Shown: positions 31,563 to 41,800 of the stretch, one piece after another
Layout: each line of letters starts with the position of its first letter
Position numbering within the stretch: the first letter of the stretch is position 1
Assembly: GCF_019890615.1 (NCBI RefSeq)
Contig: NZ_JAINVZ010000005.1
Span: 310,001-374,000 of the forward strand
Reading direction: 5' to 3'
Source: Streptantibioticus parmotrematis
GTDB lineage: Bacteria > Actinomycetota > Actinomycetes > Streptomycetales > Streptomycetaceae
Length of the DNA: 64,000 nucleotides
The notes under the pieces: generated by a model
Told to the model about the DNA's origin: nothing
What the model saw: the letters and a program-made list of their open reading frames with translations, nothing else
Database searches by the model: none
Program-made: the position numbers and the translations under genes

Positions 31563-32384
31563 TCAGCTCGTCGCGGCCGGAGGCTCGGGCGCGCGTCCCG
31601 AGGCGGTGACGAAGAACCAGCACAGATCGGCCGCCGACGAGTCGTCCAGCATCTTCGTGAGCTCGTCGAGGGTGGCCCGGGACACGGCGCCGCGACGGCG
31701 CAGAATCGGGAGGTACTGCTCGAACGAACGTCGCCAGAATTCGTCCACCGGATCACCGATTCCAATGGTCAACGGTGTGAGCCGGACTTGAATGCCGGTC
31801 AGTCCGATCTCCTTGAGCAGTGCGGGGATACGGCGGGCCCAGTAGACGTCGGTACCCTGTCCACCCATCAATTGGGCGAGTGTGCGTACACCGGTTCGCA
31901 ATGCGGGATGCGCGTCGTCGAGAGGGAGAATGTAGAATTCTCCGACAACCAGATGGCCGCCCGGCCGCACCCATGAGGCTGCTTTTCGTACGAGTTCGTC
32001 GCGCTGCGGGAGATGAGCCAGCATCGCCCGTGTGTGCACCAGGTCGAATGAATTCCCGGGGAAATCCTCGACGGTCAGGTCCATGGCGGCCACTTCGAGG
32101 GGCGCGGCGCGTTCGGCGTCGATGTGGCGCGGGTCGATGTCGGCGGCCACGACCCGCCCGGACGGGCAGCGCTCGGCCAGCCAGTACGCGATCGACCCGG
32201 CCCCGGCGCCCATGTCGAGGCACTCCCAGTCCGGCGCGGGACACAGACTGTCGAGCGCCTCGTGGGCGACCGGGTCGAGCATGCGTTCCAGGGCCTGGAG
32301 GCGACCGAGTTCCGTGGGGATCTCCTTGCTCAGGATCCCGTTGCTGTAGGCGTCGGTCAAGGTCACGCTGTTACCCGTTCTCAT
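31563..32384 (-). CDS. SAM-dependent methyltransferase, cluster tailoring enzyme
   Basis: 273 residues. Motif I is C-L-D-M-G-A-G-A-G-S-I near 54-64, the acidic loop is A-A-D-I-D-P-R, and motif IV is F-D-L-V-H-T-R-A-M-L-A-H-L-P. First gene of the operon with the aminotransferase and TDO-like gene (75 bp to the aminotransferase). One testable role is beta-methylation of an indolepyruvate made by the aminotransferase, as in beta-methyltryptophan pathways; N- or O-methylation is equally possible from sequence. Divergent from another methyltransferase. Confidence 0.85.
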   Translation of the reverse strand: MRTGNSVTLTDAYSNGILSKEIPTELGRLQALERMLDPVAHEALDSLCPAPDWECLDMGAGAGSIAYWLAERCPSGRVVAADIDPRHIDAERAAPLEVAAMDLTVEDFPGNSFDLVHTRAMLAHLPQRDELVRKAASWVRPGGHLVVGEFYILPLDDAHPALRTGVRTLAQLMGGQGTDVYWARRIPALLKEIGLTGIQVRLTPLTIGIGDPVDEFWRRSFEQYLPILRRRGAVSRATLDELTKMLDDSSAADLCWFFVTASGRAPEPPAATS

Positions 32385-32563
32385 GATTCGGGGGCCCGGT
32401 ACGGTGATGGGCGCCGTGATGCACGACGGCGCACAACCGGGATATTACCTGCCCCTTGAGTGACCGCGCTTTTGGCGCGGGCGAACTGCCATACTCCTCA
32501 AGGCGAACCGGAAAAATCCCACGCGTTAGTCGGATTAAAATTTCAGGAGATCAGGAGAGCGGT
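32385..32563. promoter_or_regulatory. Divergent promoter region of two methyltransferase operons
   Basis: 179 bp with no gene. The right end is AT-rich (GATTAAAATTTC at about 32531-32542), ahead of two purine-rich ribosome binding sites. It contains a hairpin CCGCGC-TTTTG-GCGCGG at 32464-32480. Confidence 0.5.
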
Positions 32564-33322
32564 GTGGTGAATCGGAGTTCCGCGCAGCGCGCACTGTCGG
32601 TCGGCGATCTTGACTTCGACGCCGCCTACCGTGGGAAACCGATGACGGCGGACTCCGAGCTCTCCCTCGGAGCGGTCCCGTGGGACATCGGTGGCCCCCA
32701 GCCGGTCCTGGTCGAGCTGGAGGAGTCCGGCGGCTTCGAGGGCCACGTCCTGGACGTCGGATGCGGCACCGGTGACAACGCGGTCTTCCTCGCCGAACGC
32801 GGCCACCGTGTCACGGGCGTCGACGGATCCCCGCACGCGATCGCGCAGGCCCGGCAGCGTGCCGGGGAGGCCGGCGCCGACGTGGAGTTCCTGGTCGGCG
32901 ACGCCACCCGGCTCGACGACGTCCCGCACCCGTTCGACACCGTCCTCAGCAGCGCGCTCTACCACTGCCTGCCGGAGGACACCCGCGACGACCACGTCGC
33001 CGCCCTGCACCGGGTCTGCCGACCGGGCGCCCGGATGCACCTGTTCACCTTCGGCGTCGACCTCCCCGACAGCTACCCCATGCCCACCCACATCGACCAG
33101 CGTGAACTGCGCCTGCGGCTGGGCGAGTCGTGGACCATCGACCACATCGAGCCGGTCCGTTACGCGACCTCGTTCACCCCCGACGCCCTGCGCGAGGTGA
33201 GCACGCGGCTGCTCGACCTGGCCGGCGGCGACTCCGAGCGGGCCCGCCGTGTCGACCACCAGGTCGACGCGGCGGGCCGCATCGCGCTGCGCATGTGGTA
33301 CGTCCGGGCCGTCCGCACATGA
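32564..33322 (+). CDS. Class I SAM-dependent methyltransferase
   Basis: 252 residues from GTG 32564 (GTG 32567 also possible), with AGGAGA upstream. Motif I is V-L-D-V-G-C-G-T-G-D-N near 64-74, the acidic residue is in G-V-D-G-S-P, and the loop S-S-A-L-Y-H-C-L-P is typical of small-molecule methyltransferases. The N-terminal Y-R-G-K-P and W-D-I-G-G-P-Q-P segment is common in a subgroup annotated near thiol/halide-type methyltransferases. Followed after 153 bp by a second methyltransferase; both belong to the NRPS region by position. Confidence 0.83.
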   Translation: MVNRSSAQRALSVGDLDFDAAYRGKPMTADSELSLGAVPWDIGGPQPVLVELEESGGFEGHVLDVGCGTGDNAVFLAERGHRVTGVDGSPHAIAQARQRAGEAGADVEFLVGDATRLDDVPHPFDTVLSSALYHCLPEDTRDDHVAALHRVCRPGARMHLFTFGVDLPDSYPMPTHIDQRELRLRLGESWTIDHIEPVRYATSFTPDALREVSTRLLDLAGGDSERARRVDHQVDAAGRIALRMWYVRAVRT

Positions 33323-33422
33323 AGTGCCACGGTCCCGCCCCGGGCGGCCGACCGGGCGCCCACCCGAGCGGCGGCACGCCTCAACCGCCCCCGTTGAACG
33401 GTCAGTTATCAGTAGACAGTGC

Positions 33423-33448
33423 GGCCCCCTCCTCGAAAGAGGGAGGCC
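33423..33448 (+). other. Imperfect GC-rich hairpin in the methyltransferase leader
   Basis: CCTCCTC-GAAA-GAGGGAGG with one bulged G, in the 153-bp gap 28 bp upstream of ATG 33476. It could be a partial terminator or attenuator between the two methyltransferase genes. Confidence 0.4.
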
Positions 33449-33475
33449 CCCACTCGGCCAGAGAGTGCCTTTGCG

Positions 33476-34924
33476 ATGACCATTGACAGTCCGGTGTCAG
33501 CCTACGGCCGTGCCGCGGCCCGCCTGTTCGACCAGCTCGGCAAGGTCTACGAGGACACCTATGGGCAACTGCCCGAACAACTCGCGGCCATCCACTGGCT
33601 GTTGGACCGCCTGCCCCCGCAGGCCAAGGTGCTGGACATCGGTTCGGGCACCGGCCGCCCCACCGCCCAGCTGCTGGCCGACGCCGGGCACCGGGTGACC
33701 GGCTGCGACGTCTCGCACACCATGGTGACGCTGGCCAGAACAGGTGTTCCGCAGGCCCGCTTCGCCTGGGTCGACGTCCGGGACCTGCCGGAGGCGCCGG
33801 GCACCTGGGACGCCATCACCGCGTTCTTCCCCCTGCTCCAGATGTCCCGGGCCGAGATCGTCGACACACTCGGCCGGATCGGCCGCTGGCTGGTCCCCGG
33901 CGGCCTGTTCGTCATGTCCACCGTGCCGTTCGACGCCGAGCACGCGGAACTCACGTGGATGGGCCACACCAGCCGCGCGTCCAGCTTCGCCGCCGAGGTC
34001 TACCCGCGGCTGGTGCGCGACGCCGGGCTCAGCATCCTGCGCCAGCACGAGAGCGTCTTCCACCCCGACTACCCCGGCATGGGCGCGGAGCAGCACCTGT
34101 TCATCTTCGCGACCAAGCCGGGTGACCCCTCCCGCGCCGCACCCGCCGCCGTGCCCTCCCACCACCGCGGCCCCCTGGAGCCCAACGCGCGGCACTGGGC
34201 GGCGATGGAGGCACGCTTCGACCGGCAGGACGTGCCGCTGATCGTGGACAGCCTCTCCGTCAACACCCGCGTCCTCGCCCTCGGCGGACGTACCGTCGCC
34301 GTCGCCCGTGACCTCGCCGACCGCCTCGGCACCGCCGACGCCGGACCGGACGGCCTCCAGGAGGAGGACGACGGCCGCATGCTGGGCGCGCTCGGCGTGA
34401 CCCTGCTGCCCGGCGCCGCCGACCGGCTGCCTCCGGTGGACCGTTCCTTCGACGCGGTGGTCGCCGCGTGGACGCTTCAGCGCACCGACGAACCCGACTT
34501 CGCGGTGGCCGAGATGGCCCGCGTCGTGGACCCCGGCCACCCGGAGGCCAAGGTCGTCCTGGTGCAGGACGCCCCCGACAACGAGATCATCGGCCTGTGG
34601 AACGGAGTCCGCGCCCCGCTGACCGGGGCGCCCGCGGACCCGCAGGGCCAACTGCTGCTCCGCGCCGCGCACGTGCTGTCCGCCCACGGCTTCGACGACA
34701 TCGCCGTGACCCGCCTCCCCATCGACGTGGTGTTCCCCGAGGCGGGTCCTGAGGCCCGGGCCAGGGCGGCGGCCCGGGCGCTGACCGCGCTGTGGAACGT
34801 GGGCCACCCGCAGCCGGTCCAGCTGCACCACGCGCTGCTGTCCGCGCTGCGCGGCCACTTCTGCGCGGGCACCGATCGCATCACCAACGACGCGGTGATG
34901 CTGCTCGCCCGGCCCCGGAGGTGA
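33476..34924 (+). CDS. Methyltransferase with two Rossmann domains, second one degenerate
   Basis: 482 residues. The first domain (about 1-215) is a normal class I methyltransferase: motif I V-L-D-I-G-S-G-T-G-R-P near 51-61, acidic G-C-D-V-S. The second half (about 250-480) repeats the fold, but the glycine-rich loop is replaced by V-L-A-L-G-G-R-T-V, while F-D-A-V-V-A-A-W-T-L-Q-R matches motif IV. It may be structural or may bind substrate. Start ATG 33476; the frame is open earlier, but the extra residues are Arg/Pro-rich. Tail to tail with the TauD gene. Confidence 0.82.
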   Translation: MTIDSPVSAYGRAAARLFDQLGKVYEDTYGQLPEQLAAIHWLLDRLPPQAKVLDIGSGTGRPTAQLLADAGHRVTGCDVSHTMVTLARTGVPQARFAWVDVRDLPEAPGTWDAITAFFPLLQMSRAEIVDTLGRIGRWLVPGGLFVMSTVPFDAEHAELTWMGHTSRASSFAAEVYPRLVRDAGLSILRQHESVFHPDYPGMGAEQHLFIFATKPGDPSRAAPAAVPSHHRGPLEPNARHWAAMEARFDRQDVPLIVDSLSVNTRVLALGGRTVAVARDLADRLGTADAGPDGLQEEDDGRMLGALGVTLLPGAADRLPPVDRSFDAVVAAWTLQRTDEPDFAVAEMARVVDPGHPEAKVVLVQDAPDNEIIGLWNGVRAPLTGAPADPQGQLLLRAAHVLSAHGFDDIAVTRLPIDVVFPEAGPEARARAAARALTALWNVGHPQPVQLHHALLSALRGHFCAGTDRITNDAVMLLARPRR

Positions 34925-34942
34925 ACGGCGCGGCGGCGCGGG

Positions 34943-35821
34943 TCAGGCCTGCGGGCGGGTGCCGTCGATGGCGATGCGGCGGCCGTAGCGCGAGTGCGGG
35001 TAATAGTCCCAGATCGCGTGGTGCTGGACGCAGCGGTTGTCCCAGAACACCAGCGTCCCCGGCTGCCAGCGCACCCGGCAGTGCAGCAGCGGGGTGCGCT
35101 CGATGTGGTCGTACAGCATCGCCAGCACCGCGTCGCTCTCCGTGCGGGACAACTGTGCGATGTGCGACGTGTAGGGCTGGTTGACGAACAGCAGCTTGCG
35201 GCCGGTGTCGGGGTGGCGCACCACGACCGGGTGCTCGTTGCAGGGCACCTCGTAGTTCTCCGGCGGGGTCTGGCCGGCGTTCCGCCACGGCAGCGCGCCG
35301 TCGTGGACGGCGGTCAGGCCCTCCAGGAACGTCTTCATCGCCGGGGAGAGCATGTCGTAGGCCAGGTGCATGTTGGCGAACATGGTGTCGCCGCCGCTGC
35401 CCGCCTCCGGGACGCGTGTGATGTGGAGCATCGACCCCAACGACGGTTCGGTGTCCGCGGTTCCGTCGGCGTGCCATCCGTTGCCCGCGATCGCACGTGA
35501 CTCTTTCCCCGCGCTGATCTCCAGGATGTACGGGTCGGAGCCGTCGACGGGGGCCGCGACGAGATGCAGCGGCCCGAAGAGTGCCGCGAAGCGCTTGTGG
35601 TCCTCGTCCGTCAGCGCCTGGTCACGGAAGACCAGCACGTGGTGGGCCAGGAACGCCTGCCGAACCTCGTCGACCTGATCAGGCGTCAGCTCCTTGGTGA
35701 GGTCCAGGCCCGACACCTCGGCGCCGATGACCGGGGTGAGCGGATCCACCCGGATGGCCGAGCAGTGCACCGGCGGCCGGGTGGTGACACGTTCGAGGGC
35801 GTCGAGTGCGAACTGTTCCAC
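34943..35821 (-). CDS. TauD/TfdA family Fe(II)/2-oxoglutarate dioxygenase, putative proline hydroxylase
   Basis: 292 residues. Iron ligands: the H-x-D of G-W-H-A-D-G-T near 117-123 and the distal His of V-Q-H-H-A-I-W-D near 266-273. The 2-oxoglutarate Arg is in Y-G-R-R-I-A near 281. The facial triad is complete, so hydroxylation rather than halogenation is expected. It follows the NRPS-PKS gene by 57 bp on the same strand. Because an A domain of that gene carries a proline code, hydroxylation of proline is the leading hypothesis, as in detoxin/rimosamide pathways; this is inference. Confidence 0.87.
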   Translation of the reverse strand: MEQFALDALERVTTRPPVHCSAIRVDPLTPVIGAEVSGLDLTKELTPDQVDEVRQAFLAHHVLVFRDQALTDEDHKRFAALFGPLHLVAAPVDGSDPYILEISAGKESRAIAGNGWHADGTADTEPSLGSMLHITRVPEAGSGGDTMFANMHLAYDMLSPAMKTFLEGLTAVHDGALPWRNAGQTPPENYEVPCNEHPVVVRHPDTGRKLLFVNQPYTSHIAQLSRTESDAVLAMLYDHIERTPLLHCRVRWQPGTLVFWDNRCVQHHAIWDYYPHSRYGRRIAIDGTRPQA

Positions 35822-35878
35822 GGGGGTTTCTCCTTGGGGTGTGCGGGGTCGGTGTGTGGCGGGCGGGTGAAAGACGGT

Positions 35879-38800
35879 TCACCGGGCGTCGGTGCGTGGC
35901 GTGTGCCCGTTGATCGCCTCGGTCACGTACTTGATCTCCGGCGGCCGCACGATGTCGTAGTGGCCGGTGTCCAACTGCCGCAGGGTGAACTGCGCGGGGA
36001 TCAATGCCCTCCAGACGGCGGCCTGTTCGTCCGCCGGAGCCGTCGTGGGCAGTCCCGGAGTCGGCCGGGTGGCGAGCCAGAGCGTGACCGGGGTACGGGC
36101 GAGGCCCGGCAGGCGGTGACCGACCATGCTGCGCAGGTTCGACCGGCAGCAGCGGGTCAGGCGGTCCGCGTACCGGCGTGCCTGGTCGCCGACCGCCTGA
36201 TCACCGTCCTGGCGGGCGAGTTCGTGGGCGAACACCGCGCGGATCTGCTCCTCGCCGTAGTCCCGGAAGACCTCTCCCGCGCCGGGCGGCGGCGGGTCGA
36301 CCAGGTACACGTGGGAGACGTCCCGCCCCTCCTCCTCCGCCACGGCGGCCATCGACAGCGCCACCCAGCCCCCGTACGACCACCCGGCCAGACGGCGCCG
36401 CCAAGTACCCGACGGGAACCGGGACTCCAACGCGGCGTCGTAGTGCGCCGCCCGCTCGGTGAGCGTCCACGACGACGCGGGCGCGTCGGGATCGCGCAGG
36501 GCGGGATCGGCGACCAGGCACACGGTGAGACGCGGATCGAGGTCCGCGACCAGCGGCCGGTACGCCTGCACGTCACCGCCCACCGGGTGGACCAGGCACA
36601 ACACCTCACGGCCGGTGCCCTCCTGCCAGACCTCCAGACGCACATCGTCCGGTTCGCGAGCCGGTGCGTCGGCGGCCACGCCGAGGTGGCCGAGGATCTC
36701 GTCGAGGCTGACCCGGTGGCTGAACCGGGACAACTCCAGCTCGACGCCGTAGCGTTGGTGGACCTCGGTGATCAGCTCCAGGAACGTCAACGAGTCGGCG
36801 CCCAGGTCGTACAGCGACGCCGTGGGATCGAGCGAGTCCGTGCCGAGCGCGCGGCACAGGAAGTCGGCGAGCTCCCGGGCGGTCGGCAGGGCATCGGGCG
36901 TTCCCTCCGGCACGGTCTCCGCGCGGGCCTGCGGCGCGTGCTCGGTGGACGTGGTGCCGCCGGCCGCATCGGTGGGGTCGTCCGCCGCGATCGGGGCGGA
37001 CGCCGCGCCGCTGTCCAGGGGCTCGTAGAACGACCGCGCCGCGTCGAGTGGCGTCGTGGAGACCATCAGATGCGGCAGTTGCAGCCGCAACGCGTCCGCG
37101 AACACCTGCCTGCCCTCGTCCGCGCCGATGCCGACCGCCAGATGGGAACGGTGACGGCTGTCGTGGTGCAGGGCGTGCGTCGCCATGCCGACGTCACGCC
37201 ACACGTCCCAGTCGACGGCGATACGCAGCGTCGTGTCGTCCGCTCCGGCGTGGTGCGCGGCGAAGCCGTCCAGCAGCCCGTTGGCCGCCGCGTAGTCGAA
37301 CTGGCCGACGCCGCCGAACCACGAGGCCATCGACGAGCAGTAGACGGCGACCGCCGGGCGGTGCTCCGCGACGAGCGCCTCGGTCAGGACCGCCCCGCGT
37401 AGCTTCACATCCGCCGCCCGTCGCATCGCGTCCGCGTCACGTCGTACGAGCAGGGCACCCGACGCGACGCCCGCCGCGTGCACGATGCCGTCGAGGCGCG
37501 CGCCGTCCGCCGCCAGTTGTTCCCGTAGGCGTTCGCGTACGCGGTCTGTCGGCTCCTCGGCCAGGTCGGCCGCGAACAACTCGACGCGGTCCGCCCAACG
37601 AGCCAATGTCCGCGGCACGTTGGGGTGGCGGGCGAGCAGGACGACACGGCAGTCGGTGGTGGCCAGCAGGTGCGCGGCGACACTCGCCCCGATCCCACCG
37701 GTGCCGCCGAGGACGAGCCAACGTGTGGGTTCCCCGCCGGTGTGCGGTGCGTCGCCGGTGTGTGGCGCCTGCCGCGCGAGTGTGGACGGGGCCGGGACCG
37801 GCTGGGGCGACGGTTGCCACCAGTAGCCCGAGCGCAGCGCGAGCCGCCCGGGCGACTCCGCCGCGTCGGCGCGCGTCAACACGGCAGCCAATGACGTGGA
37901 CCACGACGCCGGGTCGGGACCGGGCAGGTCGAGCCAGCGCGTGGACAGGCCGGTCTCCTGACGCGGCACCTGCGACGCACCGGCCAGCAAACCGAGTTCG
38001 GGGCGCCGCACCGGGCCGTCGACCGGCTGGGCGCCGTGCGAGAGCCACCACACGCGCACCTTCCCCGCGATGACGCCCTCGTTCTCGGCCAGGGCACGCA
38101 CCAGCGCGGCGGGCGTGTCGAGACAGGCCCAGCGGGCCCGCTCCACGGACGCCGCGCCGACCTCGCCGGTCACCGAAAGCGGCAGCGCGTGCAGCCAGTC
38201 CAGCCCTTCCCCCGTCTCCGGCGCCAGCGCGCGCAGCAGCAGACCGAGCGAGTCCGGGTCGGCGGGGTCGACGGTGTAACCGCCGTCGTCGCGCGGACCG
38301 AAGGCGTCACCGGCACTGACCAGGACCACCCGTCGGTACGCCGACGACACCGCCCGCCAGCCGTCCGCCCCGCCGGGCCCGGCCGTCAGGATCACCAGCA
38401 CGCGCGGGCAGACGCCCCCCACCGTGGGAGGCAGGGCCCGGGTCAGCCGCGCCCATACCGGCTGGTGCAACCACAGTTCCCGGGGCAGCCGCGGGGTCTT
38501 CCGGGCCGTCGCCGGGGCATCCTGCCGGGTCGCCGGGATCGCTTTCTGGGCCGCTTCCCGGACACCTTCTGCTTCGAGGCCGCGTTCGGCCCGGGGGAAG
38601 TCGTGGACGGAGCGGTCGAAGGCGGGCGGTGGGAAGTCCCACGGTGCCTGGGCGGGACCGGGAGTCCACCGGACCGGCCGCCCGGCCGCCCACGCGCTCG
38701 CCAGCCGCTCCGGTGCCTCGTCGGCGCCGAGCGGCTCCGCCTCCACCGGCTCCACCCGTGCGCCGGACACCGTTCGCAGCCAGGCGATCGCCGTGCCGAC

Positions 38801-41800
38801 GTCGCGGCAGGCCGTCGCCGCGCGCCACGGGTGGGCCGGGCGTCCCGCCTGGAGGTGGCGCACGACCCGGCCGTACATTTCGGGCCGGGCGGACAGGTAG
38901 TCCGCGATGTTGAGCGCGTCGGCGCGCAGTCCGGCGGCACTGCGACCGGACAGGACGAGGCAGTGGACAGGAGCGGGTTCGGACGGTGCGGGTTTCTCGT
39001 CGGCCTGTTCGAGGACGAGGTGGGCGTTGGTGCCGCCGATGCCGAAGCTGCTGACGGCCGCCACGCGGGGCCGCCCGGACGGCCAGGGAACGGCGTCGGC
39101 CGGCACGTGGAACGGGGCCGGGTCGTCCCCGATGTGCGGATTGAAGCGGCGGAAGCCGACGTTCGGAGGAATCAGGCCGTGGCTGACCGCGAGCGTGGCG
39201 CGGACCAGCCCGACCACACCGGCGGCGGCGCCGAGGTGTCCGATCTGGCTCTTGACGGACGACAACGCGCAACGTCCGGACTCGGCCAGTCCGAACGCCT
39301 GCCGCAGCGCGTCCACTTCGACCGGATCGCCGAGCCGGGTCGCGGTGCCGTGGGCCTCCACGTAGCCCAGGTCGGCGCTGTCGTGGCCGCTGCGGCGCAG
39401 GGCGGTCCGGATCACGTCGCGTTGTCCGGCGAGGGACGGCGCGCTGTAACTCAGCTTGTCCGAACCATCGTTGTTCACCGCCGAGCCGGTGATCACCGCG
39501 TACACCGTGTCGCCGTCGCCCCGGGCACGAGAGAGCGGCTTGAGGACCACGACGCCCACACCGCTGGCCCCGATGGTGCCGCCCGCGTCGTCGCTGAAGG
39601 GCCTGCACCGGCCGTCGGGGGAGAAGATGTGCTGCGGGCGGTAGGCGTAGCCGTCGGTGAGCTGGGTGTCGACCAGGACCCCGCCGACGAGCATCGCGTC
39701 GGCGTCGCCCTGCCGCAGCAGCCCGGCGGCGACGTGCACGCCGACCAGCGAACTGGCGCAGGCGGCCTGCACGGTGAGCGCGGGACCGGTCAGCCCCAGG
39801 TGGTAGGCGGCCTTGGTGGCGAGGAAGTCCTTGTCGTGGTGCAGGGCCATCTGGAAGGAGTCGGGCAGCGCGTCCGGATCGCCGTCACGCAGCATTGATG
39901 GGAAATAGGTGTTCTCCCCGCAACTGGCGACCAGGCCCACCCGGTGTGCCGCGGGGTCGGCGATGCCCGCGTGGGCGAGCGCCTCGACACAGCTCATCAA
40001 CAGGTGTCGTTGCTGCGGGTCCATCAGCCTGGCCTCCTGGCGGCTGATGCCGAAGTGGCCGGGGTCGAAGGCGAGCAGCCCGTCCATCTGGCTGCGGGCG
40101 CCCACCCTGCCGTCCGCGGTCTCGAAGTGCTCGACGCCCTCCGTGCCCGTTTCGACCATGCGCCAGAACGCGGCAAGGTCCGGGGCGCCGGGCAGTCGCA
40201 CCGCCATGCCGACGACGGCGATCGGCTCGTCGGGAAGGGAGCCAACGGGATTTTTGGGTGCGGGAGTTGCGCGTTGAGGAGCCGTTGCCGGGACGAGCGC
40301 GGACGCGCGGTCGTCGAGGAACCTGCTGAGCGCGCGGATCGTGACGTGCTCGAACAGATCGGGTACGCCGAAGTCGAGATCAGGTTCCGCCGCGCAGCGG
40401 AGCTGAAAGCGCATCAGGTCCAGACTCGTGGTCCCCGTGTCGAAGAACCGTTCCTCAGGCTCAGCCTGACACCCCGTCGCGGCCTCGAACAGGTCGGTCA
40501 GCCGCCGCTCGCGGTCCGACAGCACGCGGTCGTCGTCCCGGCCCCCGCCGCTGTCGTCCGTGCTCGACCGCCACACCGCCCGGCGGTCCAGCTTGCCACT
40601 GGGCGTACGCGGCAGTTCGCGCAGACGCCGGAAGCGCCGGACGCGCATGTGGGGCGGGAGCAGCGTGGCGAGATGGTCGCCGAGGTCCGCGGGTGGCCGG
40701 TCCCCGTCCCGCCACTGGAGACATCCCACCAACTGCCCGTCGTGGAGCAGGACGACGGCCCGCGTGATCCGCGGATGACGCAGCAACGCGGTCTCGATCT
40801 GGCCGAGTTCCACGCGGTGGCCGCTGACCTTGACCTGTTCGTCGTCGCGTCCGGCGTAGTGCAGCAGGCCGTCGGGGCCGAAGCGCGCCAGGTCACCGGT
40901 GCGGTAGAACGTGCCTGCTTCGGCGCGGGTGGTGAAGCGGTCCGTGTCGAGCTGCTCGTCGCCGAGGTAACAGGGCCCGGCCATCGGGCCGCCGATCAGC
41001 AGGTGCCCGGTGCGTCCCGGAGGCAGGGGCAGGCCGCTGTCGTCGACCACGAGCAGGTGGGCGGCGGCCACCGGCCTGCCGATGGCGGGGCGGTCCGGCC
41101 AGTGGGCGGGGTCGCCGTCCAGGCACAGGGCGCTGACCACGTGTGTCTCGGTCGGCCCGTAGTGGTTGAACAGCCGGGCGCCGGGCAACCCGGCGAACCA
41201 GCGCCGGATCGCGTCGGTGCACACCAACTGCTCGCCCGCGGTGACGACTTCGCGCAGACGCGACGGGTAGCGGTCCAGCAGGACGGCGTGTTCCGCGAGC
41301 AGGCTGAGTGCCACGTAGGGCATGAAGATCCGCTCGACGGCCGCGTTCTCCAGCTGCTCCAGCAACGCGGGCATGTCCTGGCGCCAACCGTGCCGGATCA
41401 GGTGCAGTGTGCCGCCGCCGCAGAGCGTGCCGAAGATCTCCTGGAACGAGACGTCGAACGACAGCATCGAGAACTGCTGGGTGACCGCCGGGTGCCCGAG
41501 ACCGCCGTCCGCAGCCTGCCACGACAGCAGGTTGCACAACGTGGCGTCCGGAACCCGCACGCCCTTGGGCGTGCCCGTGGAGCCGGAGGTGAACAGCACG
41601 TACAGCGGTCGCGTGCCGTGATGGGGCCGCAGGGGTGCCGGTGCGGGCGGGGACTGGCGGAGGACGACCGGGTGCCGGGGCACGTCCGCGTCGGCGACCT
41701 CCTCCGGCGTGTCCTGCTCGCCGGGTGCCGTCAGGACGCACAGCGGCTCGACACGGGCGACGATCTGCCGTAGCAACGCGGGCGGGTAGGCCGGGTCGAG

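Noticed and set aside
29250-32384. Complete kynurenine pathway
   Set aside because: No formamidase, kynureninase or kynurenine monooxygenase is present, and the TDO-like enzyme has an altered active site.
34943-35821. Fe(II)/2-oxoglutarate halogenase
   Set aside because: The H-x-D motif is intact; halogenases have Ala or Gly in place of the Asp.
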